64,000 nt of DNA from Cladopsammia gracilis (Eukaryota; Cnidaria; Anthozoa; Scleractinia; Dendrophylliidae): positions 186,001 to 250,000 of the forward strand of contig JAJGOT010000058.1 in the NCBI GenBank assembly GCA_022457155.1, in the 5' to 3' direction. Of this stretch, positions 44,378-55,870 are shown in pieces. A program made the position numbers and the translations under genes. Under the pieces are notes generated by a model. That model was not told the origin of the DNA. It was given only the letters and a program-made list of their open reading frames with translations, and did not search any database. The stretch's first letter is position 1. Every line of letters begins with the position of its first letter.

Positions 44378-46041
44378 GGTGGCTCCCTATAGTTTTATAG
44401 CCGCACGCGAGCTAATGATGTGGGTTTTAGTTATTTTGCACGTGCTCGCACGAAAATGAAGGGCTTTCCGCCGAATTTAAAAAAAGAAAATCGCTGATTT
44501 TCACACGTTTCCTTTGGTGAATTTTTCTAAAATTTCGCAAATCTTGAGATATTTACGCTACCTTTCACATACTCATATTCTTAGTTTCAATACCAGTTAC
44601 AATGGTACACTACAATGTATATGCACTCAATTCCTATCAATGTCTTAAACGGTCTTAAACCAGAAAATGAAACATTAACAAGTAGCGGCAACAATAGTCA
44701 CCCGATGTAGTCTATATTTTCGCTAGATTATTATTTTTATAAGCGGACTAAAGTTTTTCATCTTTGTTATCCCTTGGGTCGCGGGTCGCTCTGCTATCAG
44801 TTCTTATCAGCTGTCGATACTAGAAAGATAAAAGTCTCAAGATCATGGAAACGGACCTCTTATATTTCTAGCTGGTTAATTTATAAAGTTTAGTTTATTG
44901 ACTGACTGTTATCTCTTGTTTTTGTTTTGATGTACTTTTGCGAATATGTTGATCAATTCAGCTTTTGATTCATGAATTTAAGAATAAATGACATAAAATG
45001 TGGAAATAAAAAACGATTAAAATTTAACTTTATTTAACATTTGGCTCAGTGGAATAAAGGCTGGGTTCAAATGAACGCCGGGTGCGCGAGGCCGAGTGTA
45101 AAGGAAGGATTACAATGAAATGCAATTTTTACTTTATAGCTGTGATCCGGTTTATAGATTTATTTAATTAATGTTTGAAGCAATCCGCAAATAATTTTCA
45201 CTTAACCTGTAGATCAAGGTAGTGTGAAGTTTTGTGATTTTTTGGGGGATGATTTGGGCAGTCTTAAGTCTAAAGAGGTACGTATATTGAGAAAAAATGT
45301 ATTTTTTATCGCTATATAAAACGAAATGTTTTGCCTTCAGGTTGAAGTCAATAATAACACAATGTTAACATTAACCTTGACAAAAATAGAAATATCCATT
45401 AGGTATAACTATTTAGGAAATTGAAAAAAGAAGAAATGGGTTTTCCCTTTAAGCCACTTACCTAGAAATGTTAAATTGCGACGTTCGTCGCCTATCTATT
45501 TGAATGCATTAGGTCTTTTAAATGTGTTTTAAAAACTTTCAGCTTGTTAAGTGCAGCAAATTAAACCCTATTTTTATGTCTACGTTTAAGCTGGTTTCCC
45601 ATAATTTTATAGCCGCACGCGCGCTCATGACTTTGGCTTTAGTAATTTTGTACGTGCCCAAACGAAAATGAAGGTTTTTCCGTCAAGCGTGGGAAAATGC
45701 GTGCAGGCAAGTTACCATTGGTTCTGGTTTTAAGTCTGATTGGTCGACCGAACCAATATAATGGGAAAGTAATGGACAAGCACCAACTCCGGGCAAATCA
45801 TCTCATATTCTATGAAACAAGTAAATAGAGACTTCTTTTCCTTTAAGACAACGTGACTACTTCCCCAGGAAAATATTTTGCAATAGTCTTCACAATGGAG
45901 TTATCACTAGGATTTCAACCATAGAGCAAAAGTAAACAATCTTCCTGTGACACCATCGATAGGATAGTGTCTGCGCGCACATGCGCAGTGGACACAAAAA
46001 CTGCTTAACAGCTGGTTACACTTTGGTCAATTGAGGCTAGG
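44378..46041. other. No gene; scattered repeat pieces
   Basis: Contains a fragment of the AACGCCGGG element (about 45060-45110), a third partial copy of the L1-upstream repeat (45270-45550), and sequence at 44575-44700 similar to 63845-63960. No exon was recognised. Confidence 0.5.
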
Positions 46042-47053
46042 ATTTCATCACTAGCTTTCCGATTCGAAAAGGTTTTGTTGATTAAAAGAGTTAAAATCCT
46101 TCATGGAACTAAAATAGATTACAACAGAAATAAATAAATAAATAAATAAAGCCGACTCAGTATTAAGTTAATTTGTTTTATTTCACTTGTTAATCCTAGT
46201 TTGCTTGGTACAGCCCTTTAGTTAACCTTCCTATTATTTTATATACTAAGCAAACATCTGACATATGTTGTCTTATATTTTACTTTGTTAAGTTTAAGTT
46301 ATCCATGTAGATTTGATTCAGTTCCTTGGTCCGGTTATTTTCTGCATTGAATCGTGTTTTTGTGAAGTCATTGGTCACTGCGAAAAAAGCGTTTGCGGAT
46401 AATAAGCAAATTTCTTCCAGACAGTCAACAAGCCATTGCTTGCTGCGGTAGATAATAAGAATTTAATTATTTTTGTTTTAATTTCTGATAATAGAAATCC
46501 AAAGAGGTTTAACGTAAGTGAAGTCATATAACAAGGTCAAAAACGAAAAAAGTTACTTGAAAACTAACCTTATGTAGAGTAATTGGTAATTGGTTCTTTC
46601 ACATACCGAACTTTTATCGAAATGGCACCCCTTTCACATACATGGCAAATATTTATACCTGTTTCTTTAACCTTAACGATAAGTCAAACGCACGGGGTCC
46701 CATGAACGCTGTGAAACAGGAGATATAAAAGAACCGGCAGTAGTACCGACTCAATATTTTTCCGTTGGCAAGAGTATATGTTTCAGAATAACGGCGTGTA
46801 ATTTCTGCCCATCTTTTGCTATCCTTTCTAATGCATGGATTTAATTGCTACCCTTTCAGTTTCCAGTCTATTTTGGCGACACCTTCAAATACTAAAATTT
46901 TAAATTTCGCTATCCCTTTTGAGAGGAGGCTCTCTCTTCCATATTGTAATTGTTAAGTATCACCAGATCAAGTGCCAGCACCAAGTATACACGCATGACC
47001 GTTTCGTCCGAAATTGATGTGTCAAGTGGCTGAAAATAAAACATCGTATTTAC

Positions 47054-47185
47054 CTCAGTAAGTCGGGGGGCAAAAATTGCACGACTTAGGACAGTGTTCT
47101 GCCATGTAGTCTGGGTAGTTTTTGCAGTAGTTCGGCTTAGCAGCTTGAGAAGCACAAACATTATGCCGAATTTTATCGTTGCAGT
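47054..47185 (-). CDS. ShK-domain exon (C-terminal) of vWA-ShK gene B
   Basis: Acceptor CTCTATTTTACAG|AC, six Cys in ShK order (CNDKIRHNVC, then CKNYPDYMAEHC, then CPKSCNFC) and TGA at 47057-47055. Relative to A the spacing between the first two Cys is longer by two residues and the next spacing shorter by two. Otherwise the exon is collinear. Keeping all Cys and the frame despite many substitutions suggests selection on the protein. Confidence 0.72.
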
Positions 47186-47728
47186 CTGTAAAATAGAGCA
47201 AAGAGAAATACTATGATTACACATTAGGCTTTAACAGAGGGCCGACAATCTGAGAATGTCTTGTCGTTATTGCTTTTGTATGAGGCACCCATAACCTCTA
47301 ACGTTTTTTACGTTTGAATAATGTTAGATGACAAGCTAGGGATGTTTAAAACTGATCAAATACCTACATAAAGCCATAAATCCATAAACATAACGGACTC
47401 GAGGTCTTCGATAACCTGGCAAACTTAAGCTATTCAAGTCGAAAGAGGACGCGAAACGCTAGATTTCATTTAACAAATTTTCGCCACTGCCACGGGGGAA
47501 AATACGCTCATTATGAAGTGGAAAGAAAGGTAAATAAACGAATGACTCGAAAGTTTACTTCGTATTTCTGTCTGTGAAATCAAAACGTTTCCGTGAAGAT
47601 TCAATGCGCTCGATGCCTTTTTTACGTTCATTTCTCTGGGTTTTTAGGCCAAATTGAACATGATGGTTCCAAGTAAAATGTTTTTGTTATGGTAAAAAGC
47701 AAATAGATTTTAGTTGGCCATTATTTGT

Positions 47729-47860
47729 CCTCTGATAAAGAATGTTTCACGCCATATAAAATAGCATGGTAAAAACAGTTGAGGAATTACTCGCTTCCCG
47801 CTCGTAATTCCTCACTCTGTTTTGACCATGCTTTGACGTCAAGCAATGTTTATCAGAGGA
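47729..47860. mobile_element. Palindromic MITE, B only
   Basis: Ends CCTCTGATAAA and TTTATCAGAGG; the centre GAGGAATTACTCGC...CGTAATTCCTC also folds. It is followed by a (TTAA)n-type run (TTAATTAATTAA at 47871-47903). Block A lacks it at the matching place. Confidence 0.75.
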
Positions 47861-48330
47861 GATATGATGGTTAATTAATTAATTAATTAATTAATTAATT
47901 AATATTTATTTCTCACAACCAGAAACCCATAAGTGCCAGGTTGAAACGTGTACGCGCATTCACAGCTTCGGAATATTCATTTTTTGCTTAGTACCATATT
48001 TGGAAACTCCTCGTTCCCTCGAGATTGGAAGCAAGTTGTTCTAGCGAATTGATTGGTTAATATTTTTATCTTGATTTCCCAAATATGGCTGTAACAACTT
48101 CTTAGCAAAATGAATAATCGGAAGCTTGTTTTGAAGCGTACAAGAGACAGTTGCATGTTCAGTCAACACACTTATGGTTTTCCGTCATAACGTATAACAC
48201 GAATATATATTGAAAAGTGCTAGAATAAAGAAACCCTCAGCAGCTTTTACAAACTAGTCTTCCAGTAAGTTAACATAAGATCTATTAAAATTCAAAACAG
48301 AAAAGAAAAGATGGACTTAGCTTTGCATAC

Positions 48331-48366
48331 CCGTGCTAATTCCGGGAGCCTTTCTTGGCAGTGGCT
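48331..48366 (-). CDS. Probable 36-nt linker exon, gene B
   Basis: CTTTGATTTCACAG|AG...ACGG|GTATGC on the minus strand, coding PLPRKAPGISTG, phase 1 at both ends as in gene A. The longer minus frame around it (48317-48628) includes intron sequence and is unlikely to be the real product. Confidence 0.4.
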
Positions 48367-48640
48367 CTGTGAAATCAAAGTAGGCAAGGTTACAGATTTG
48401 TTTGTTCATCTTTTCACATTGTCGAGAATTAGTAAGAAAACTATCTATCCAAAACAAAGTAGGGGTCACTGACCATCCAAGCAAATTAAGTCTAAGCAAA
48501 ATTGACACAACGGCTACCATCCCTTTGTGATAAATTTCTTCCTTGGCGCACGTACTCTTACATTGCGTAGCATGGAGTTGCAACATGGATTGCTTGTGCA
48601 GTAAGGATGCGCATAAAGCCATGAACAATTAGCGCGAACG

Positions 48641-49324
48641 CTCAGGTATATTAAGGCCTGGGTCATTTACGGTATATCCAAAAACTAAGAGGGGTGGTCT
48701 ATCTCATAAAGTACAGAACATATTGATATGAAACTTGGCTAAGGGCTTAAACTTGATACAAAGATTAATTTTGATAAGAAGGTGTCACGAAAAGAGTCAC
48801 GCAACTGATTAAGGTATCAAATTTCCATGTTTTTCTTTAGGCTAAGTGCAGGAGACCTTAAACCACTCTGACTGACGAAATATCGCTTGGATATTTTTAA
48901 GTGCGCAAAGTCATACACGAAACAAACTGGAAGGCGTTTCCAGGTCACGTGACGATTGAAATGTTACGATTTTGTTGTCACGTAATAACCAGGAAACGGT
49001 CATGCCGCGTAGGAGGACCACGTTTCCAGTTACATTGGGAAAGTTTACCTTAAAATGGTAGAAATAATGCCACTTAAAACTCTCAGAAAACACATTTTTT
49101 TTCCTTGTCTGCAAGTGCACTGAAGGAACAAACCGGAAGTAAAAGCTCAATTGGTCACGTGATAGGTTGCCATGGAAACATCAACGTTTAAAAGGACTGT
49201 CTTAACAAGTCAAATGCCGCTGCCAAGTCTCATACTTATGACACGTTTCCTTTTGAAGATAGACCACCCCCTCACTCTTTTGATAAAATAGGGGAAGAGC
49301 ATGTCCTTAATATACCTGAGCGTT
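48641..49324. mobile_element. TIR element, B only
   Basis: Ends CTCAGGTATATTAAGG and CCTTAATATACCTGAG. Block A has a short unrelated joint (near 16705) at this point. The interior has several CACGTGA pieces but no recognised gene. Confidence 0.8.
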
Positions 49325-49963
49325 TTGTTAGACATACATTTTGAATTTGATGATAGATACAACTTTCGTTTGCAGAGACGTTTTTATACGATATTTTGGC
49401 CCCAGGAATTTACCCTTCCCCATGTGCCCGAATACCAGAACAACCAAGGAGCCTCTGTGTAAATGAGGTGATTTTGTAGCATGTCGTTGTTTCTCAAAGA
49501 GTTGCGACCCCTGTTACACTTGGGTAAAATGACGCCAAAGGCATAGAAAAATGGTTAGTGTGCAAGTAAAGCTAGGGGAAAAGATATAAAATAATACCTC
49601 ATGAATAATATATTCTTTTTAAATTTAAGGGCTTTGAATTGAGTGTGGAAAGAGATTTCGCGGTTGCTTTGGTTTTGCATGCATTGCTGTGCTTTGTGAT
49701 TAGCCGAAAATTCTCGCACCACTTTCGTATTCAATCCGACTAAGACCACCAAATCCAATTGTAACTTGTTCGCACGCGTTTTCCCGCGCAAGGCGCCAGT
49801 CCGAAGGTATTTGCTTTGAGTTCTGATTGATTCATTGCATTGTCCAGATTGTCTGCTTCTGTTATGATTGGCCAGAGTAACTACTTTGGTTTTGCCCTTT
49901 GAAAACCGTAACCGAAACACAAGGCTATTATTACATCAGTCACAAACTAATACTGATACTCAC

Positions 49964-50521
49964 TGCAGGCGTTTTTGAGCAGCAGTTTCACCTTGTTTAT
50001 CACAACATTCTTGTTCTTGTCCACCACAACATCCGTATTCCTTTCTGTCATCAACCTGAGTCTTTTTTCGCTTGTATAAACAGCATTACCCACAGCGATT
50101 ACCCGAACACCTTTGTTTCGTAAGGGTCGAGAGGTTTCTATTAGGCCTTTCGGGACTTCCTGGCTCTCTGAATGCTGTATGCCATTAGTGAGAATTATGG
50201 CAATCTGAGGGCGGCTACTGGAGCTTTTCTTGAAGACCTCTCGGGACGCTAGTTCCAGGGTCCTGTCGATTCGTGTTTGTTTTCCAAGGAAGGGCAGACC
50301 TTTTACAGCTGTCTGAAATTCAGCTGCGGTAGCATACGTTCCAAACAAACCATCTACTTTAGCGGAAACACTGAAGTGCATCAGTGCAGCTCTGCTCTTT
50401 GCGTTTGTTGCTCCAATGGTCATGTTCTTCGTTAAACCGATGACAATCTCCTTCTCGTTGATGAATGCATTTTTCTGACTTCCCGAGGCATCCATGATAA
50501 ACGCCACATCCACTGGACAAG
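49964..50521 (-). CDS. Second vWA-domain exon of gene B
   Basis: 558 nt, phase 1 at both ends, acceptor TTTGTCAG|CT, donor TGCA|GTGAGTATC. From CPVDVAFIMDASGS to LLLKNAC. The adhesion-site motifs match A: DASGS, KQTRID and again LTNGIQ in place of LTDG. The Asp-to-Asn change therefore predates the duplication and is tolerated in both paralogues. Replacement differences from A are scattered (QKN versus QEN, TNAKS versus TKENS), with no stops or indels. Confidence 0.88.
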
Positions 50522-51188
50522 CTGACAAATAAGGAAGAGATAAAAGCAAGCATCCCGTTATATACACAGAAGAGGATATATTTAGCACAATAAATCCATC
50601 TGTAATCATTGAATGGTACGACGATGGTCGACGATCTTCCCCGTTATTTTTGTATGTACTAATGTAAGTATTAGTTTTCGAGTTAACCTTCCAAGGACTG
50701 TTACTCAGGTGATTGTTAAAATTGAACAGGCTATACAAGTTTACAAAAGGTGTCAGGCCAGGAAATGCTATAATGTCCGTTACTATGGATGCAGAGAAAG
50801 CCTGTGAAAATAAGCTTCTATTCCATTGTCGATTACTTCAAAAGAAGTGGTGCTGAAGCAAAGATCGGACAGGCCGATTCAGCGGATGTTCGGCTGCAGC
50901 AAAGTGGAAGGTAAATTGACATTCCATCGTGTGAGTCTCATAAAACATTTTCCGGCTTGTTCAAAACAAATAAGATCAATGCACGTCAGCGGGGGCTGTA
51001 TAGTTCCCTTGAAAAGATTCATAAACTAAAATTTCAGTCTTATTATAGACCTTAGTTTCAATAAATAGAGAAGTGGAAGCAAATATACAATTGAAGAAAT
51101 TCAGTACAAAAATAGAATTAACCACGTTAATTGTACTCGATCAAGACTCATTGAGCGGAATCAGCAGCTTCTTGAAGAGTGTATTCTG

Positions 51189-51322
51189 GGGTATTTCTTG
51201 GTGTTGCGGAAGCCATTGTTGGTTAGTTTTTGTGTTGTGGTGTGGGTATTGCTCAGTGTTTTTTGAATCTTTTGTTTTACGTCATTTGGTGATCACACCA
51301 TCCGCAACACCAAGAAACTAAC
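51189..51322. mobile_element. 134-bp hAT-like MITE with 8-bp TSD, B only
   Basis: Flanked by GTATTCTG at 51181-51188 and 51323-51330. The inverted ends share TTCTTGGTGTTGCGGA. Block A has one GTATTCTG and no insertion (about 18910). An 8-bp duplication fits the hAT superfamily. It sits 40 nt from the donor of the first vWA exon, on the intron side. Confidence 0.88.
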
Positions 51323-51369
51323 GTATTCTGAAACAAAAGCGTTTTTGACATCAAACTTCAAGTACTTAC

Positions 51370-51921
51370 CACAAGCTTTAGTTATCAACTGGGTAATCTT
51401 TAGGTCTAGTTTGTCAAAATTGTCAGCAGTTACCACGTGTTTCTCGTCCCCTGCAATAAGCTCCAGTTGCGTTCTGTTCACCTTCTTGCCAACACCAACA
51501 ACAAACACCCGGACACTTTCATTGCGCAATTCTGAGGACAATGTGGCAAGTCTTACATCTTGACCTGTTTGCTTTCCATCGGTTAGTAAAACGAGAAGCT
51601 TAAGTCGTTCTCCCGAAACGCTTTTGAACACTTCTTTGGCTTTTTTCAGAGCTTCATCGATGCGGGTGCCACCGCCCGTCGTGTTGGTAATCTTGTCAAC
51701 AGCACTCGTAAACTCATCCCAGGTTGCAGTGTCTTGGAATTTAATCTCCACTGTAGCATTGTCAGCGAATCGTATCACAGCTGCTTGACTGTTGCTTGGT
51801 TCTACTGCCATCTTTTCAGCTGCCTTTTTGACGAAGTCTTTTTCTTTGCCAAACTCTTCTGTGTCCACGCTTCCCGAAGAATCCATGATGAATGCCACAT
51901 CCACATCACATGGCGGTGTTT
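51370..51921 (-). CDS. First vWA-domain exon of vWA-vWA-ShK gene B
   Basis: 552 nt (184 residues), one codon longer than A in the TGGGTRID loop. Acceptor CTTTAATTTAG|AAACACC, donor GCTTGTG|GTAAGTAC. From TPPCDVDVAFIMDSSGS to ITKACG. All adhesion-site motifs are intact (DSSGS, GGTRID, LLTDGKQ); the first motif is canonical, unlike DASNS in A. A 15-C run (51963-51977) lies in the intron 42 nt upstream, where A has mixed sequence. With 50521-49964, 48366-48331 and 47185-47055 it forms the second gene of the pair. Confidence 0.88.
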
Positions 51922-52034
51922 CTAAATTAAAGAGAAGATTCGAATGTAAGATGACGATCAATCCCCCCCCCCCCCCTTTTTTTTCAACTCCTACGAAGTT
52001 TAGAAAAACTTGCAAAGTTACAAAGTTGGGGAGA

Positions 52035-53165
52035 TATTGTCGTAAAAGAAGCTATTATCATACCCTTGTTGAATTAAGAATCCCCTTCATTCTTTTAGAA
52101 TGCTTGTACTTGATAGTTAAGAATCTTTTTATTTTTTTGATGAGGGTACGAGGTATGCAATAGGTTCAAGTGGAATACCATGAAAAATCCACTGCTGACT
52201 TGAAAGTTTTCACTAGGTGCGATTTCATTCAAAAGGTGTAAGTTTTCCTAAAAAAGCTTTTCAAGTCGTCGCGTTAAAGACAAAAACGTTATGACCCAAA
52301 GTTTGTCATAGACGCGTACGAGTGCGTCCGAAATTGCGACTGAGCCACCTTAAACTATTTTTACAAAAGCCAAGTTTCGTATTTCGTAATTTTTTTTTAA
52401 TCTATAGTTTGCCCAGCTAGGTGGCTTTTTAGTATTCTTTATAACTAAACTATTCCAAAATTTGGTACAACATAAGTTTAAAAACATACCAACATCTTCC
52501 CCTTTGTCAGATTGGGGGAAAATTGGGTTCGCAGGATGTGAAGTTGCTGAAATAAAGATAGCCACAGTTTAGTGAGTGACTTCTTTATCAGCAATGGACT
52601 TATTTAACAAACTTTAAACAATCGAACGCCTAAACGTGTGTTTTAATTGACCAATATTTTAGTTGGACAAAACTAACCTTCACAGATTATTTGATTGATA
52701 GTGAGATTGAATAAATGTTGCCAAAAGCGGAGTCAGAAGAAGAAGAGAAAGGAGTACGAAGGTCTGTAATTGTGAAAGTAATATTCTCGTACTAAAGACA
52801 AAATAACAATTTCGATTGCCCCAGGTATGCTTTTTATTCTATTGTTCAGAGTACAGTATAAACCAAAAGTCTGGTATGTCCTTTACAGATACATGGTGTA
52901 CAGCATTGGAAAAGATTGGACTGGCCAAGGGTTTACCTATAGTACGTACAGGACGATCTAAAAAATGAAGTGCGGGAGAACTAACCAAAGGTTCTTTTTT
53001 TTACAAGAACGAGATGTTTGCCAGAAGGCCACATGAATGCCTAGGCCGTGATCATCCCGACCAGGAGGTGACCCGCGGATGAAAGTTAAGTGGAAAAATA
53101 CAAATTTTATATAACACGATACAGCTATACATTTGAACTAAAGACGACCGATAAGTTTTTTCATT
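52035..53165. repeat. Copy of the 30985-31810 repeat
   Basis: 52320-53160 follows 30987-31810 and 35332-36140 (GTGCGTCCGAAATTGCGAC through AAAGACGACCGAT), with small indels. The first 280 bp is unmatched and holds no gene. Confidence 0.75.
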
Positions 53166-53839
53166 GCCACTTTAAGGTGTTTCTCTCCAGTTTCCGTGTA
53201 GCCGCATCGAACATTTTTGAGCGGCCGTTTAACTAACTTTCCTTTATTGAATTAGTATGAAACTTAAATAAAATATTGTACATAGTTTGAAGTTTAAAAG
53301 AGTGTAACAATTTTGTAAATCGGATTTAAAATTGCGTAGATAAACGAGAAACATTGAAATCACTTGAGTCTAAATTCCGAGCGATTGCGATGGCATCTAG
53401 AAAAATCAACACTATTACGATAAACTGTGACATATGGCAAACAAAATGTTTAAAAATTAGAAACTTTTGTCAAGCCGATTTTGAGTAAATCAGAAAAACA
53501 TTTGGAACTTGTGATTTTGCATGTGTATGAGCACATCAATAAGTTCCTCAATTAATCTTATAAAAGTTTAATTTCTCAATCTCAAATTTACGCCAAAGTG
53601 TGTGTTTAGTGTATGAGATGAAACTATGAAAGTTTGACATCGTTTCTCGTTTTAGTTTTGGAGATTCGATTTTCTATAGGAAACCATAGTTTTTTGACTG
53701 AGTCCTTGATATTGTGGTTTTAGCACTTTTCTACATATTTCAAAAACCGCGAGATCGATTTTTTTTAAACTTTTATGGTCGTTTGTTTATGATATGAACA
53801 ACATTGTCTCGAAGTTTCATCTTGATTGAAACATTGCAA
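53166..53839. other. No gene seen
   Basis: AT-rich, no exon or element end recognised. Confidence 0.4.
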
Positions 53840-54262
53840 CATGGTCAAATAAAATAATAAAGTTCACCTAAAACGCGATTGAGACTTTGTGCTTTTGATT
53901 GCACGGTTAAGGGCGCACGAAGACGCGTTAATTAATTCCGGTAAAGTATAACGCATTTCTGCGTGTTGAGAATTATGCAAATAGCGTTGACTTTTTTCTT
54001 TTCTCTACAATTCAAAATGCCGAGAGTATCCAGTGCACGACAAATGCGAATAAAAAATCTGCTTTCAAATAGACGTCCTACTGAAAGTCGTGAGAATGAT
54101 GAAAATAACGTGGAACACAACCAACATGATGGTCACGCAGAAATGCATTACGCTTCACCTGAATTAATTAAAGCGTCTTTCTGCGCCTTCAACCATGCAA
54201 TCAAAACACAAAGTCTCAATCGCGTTTTTGGTGAACTTTATTATTTTATTTGACCATGTTCT
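53840..54262. mobile_element. Inverted-repeat element enclosing a small ORF
   Basis: Arms of about 85-90 bp: CATGGTCAAATAAAATAATA, AACGCGATTGAGACTTTG and GGGCGCACGAAGACGC at the left, with their complements at 54171-54262. The loop has an open frame from ATG 54017 (MPRVSSARQMRIKNLLSNRR, then acidic SRENDENNVEHN) that runs into the right arm and stops at 54251. I do not recognise the protein. Confidence 0.65.
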
Positions 54263-55870
54263 TTATTTCTCCTACATACTTCGTTTAACTATTGTAGACT
54301 TGATCAGGTAGTTTTAGGTCTTTATCGAAGCCATAAAAACGGAAATCGCACCAGCGGAAACAACAGCCGAGAATGTTTTGGTCGCGTAAAAGAAAAGGCG
54401 AAACTATGAACTATTTCAGTAAGGCAAGGCATGAAATATTCTTGGGGGCTTCGGTTTTAGCTGTCGAACACAATATCAGACATTTGCCCTCCGGGTTCAT
54501 TAAGGACCATTTTAGTTTGCATTTCTTTGCTGCGATTTTCCGACTACAATCGCTTTGGCGTTTTTTGTTCCTTTTGATTCATCCCTCTGTTCTCTCTGTG
54601 ACGCTTGTTCGACGTGTCTTACATGTTGTTCTTGTTTTGTCGTTCCCGAGTATTAATGAAACCCACTCAACATTATCTATCCCTATTAAAGCCGGTTGTC
54701 CAGAACCAAAATATCTAGCATGGCTTACACACTATCGTTCAAAACTCGTCCGTAAGAATTCAGTCCGCCCTACTCATATAGCAGAAATCCATCGCGATCC
54801 CCTCTCTTGCGGCAATTTGTCGGTTCCTTTACTTTGATTCATAACTGCAGAACGTACTCAAGCGAAATAAATACCCCTATCTCGACTGCTTTTGCTTCCA
54901 CATCGAAAATTGATCACAGCACGCGTCAATTAAAAAAACGCGACTCGGGATTGTTTACACTTTGGTACACCAATATAACGGCGTAGCAACGGTTGTCAAG
55001 ATTTTTGTCACGTGAGTGAAAACGATCTATTGTGGTTGTGCAGGGTCAAAACCGAAAACGATAGCAAAAACATCGAACAAAGACATTTTTCAGGTTTCAT
55101 AACCATTTCGCTTTATTAACTATGGTTAGGCACACATGGGTTGGCATCGTGTTAAGGTTACAGTGTACCTTCGGGGGTGTCTCCAGTATAACAGCTCTAG
55201 CGTCTTAAGATTACACTTAATATACCTAAACCCCGATATCAAATTAAAGCTTATAGAGCTGGCTATCTAAATATGGAAACCATTTGGTAATAAAATGAAT
55301 TATCGATTTTTTACGACGTCTAAATTCGAACGTCCGAATCAGCTTTAAAACGCTATAACTCAAAGCGATTATTGTATTTTGCTAATTTGATTTGTTCTCG
55401 GGTTTCCGCACACGAAACGCTAAAAAGACGCGTGTCGGCGATTTCCCATATTCAATTGCAGTGAAAAGTTACAGAATATTTTCGAAAAGGGAAAAAAAAA
55501 TTGGAATGATCGCACGGAAATGGCCCTTGACGAAAACGTTTTCGGAAATAAGAAATTCGCCGAAATGTTTTTGTTGATTATATGTTAGCCTAGCTTCTGT
55601 CCAAATTTGAGGAAAATCGAACAAATTCCTTTTGAGTTGTAGCTCTTTAAAGTGTCCCCAACAAGCGAAAAATTAACTTTGAGAAAACAGCGCTTAAAAA
55701 AAACATATCGCTTCATAAACAAACTCCGCCCACAAAAGTTATACCGTCATTTCTCCGTCAATTTTCACTATTTTTCGATAATTTTTTTTGGATGAAAGTT
55801 CATTCTGTAAACTTTATTTTGACGCCAAAAAAAATTTTCAATAAATTTTCGATCTGAAGGTACACTGTAG
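54263..55870. other. No gene recognised
   Basis: A 154-codon plus frame (54373-54837) has no known motif, no paralogue in this window and no clear splice or start context, so I do not call it. The rest is AT-rich. GAAGGTACACTGTAGCC (55857) and its complement GGTTACAGTGTACCTTC (55156-55172) may be the ends of a 0.7-kb inverted-repeat element (about 55155-55873). Confidence 0.45.

Larger units (their letters stand above)
46042..52034. repeat. Duplicated block B (paired with 13812-19614)
   Basis: Direct duplicate of block A with the second vWA-vWA-ShK gene. All four exons read in A are kept with the same phase and splice sites. Confidence 0.9.

Noticed and set aside
48317..48628. 103-codon minus frame in block B
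   Set aside because: The A paralogue does not keep this frame throughout, and it contains good splice sites around the 36-nt exon; most of it is probably intron.
54373..54837. 154-codon plus frame
   Set aside because: No motif, no paralogue, AT-rich surroundings, hydrophobic composition without domain features; length alone is weak evidence in this genome.
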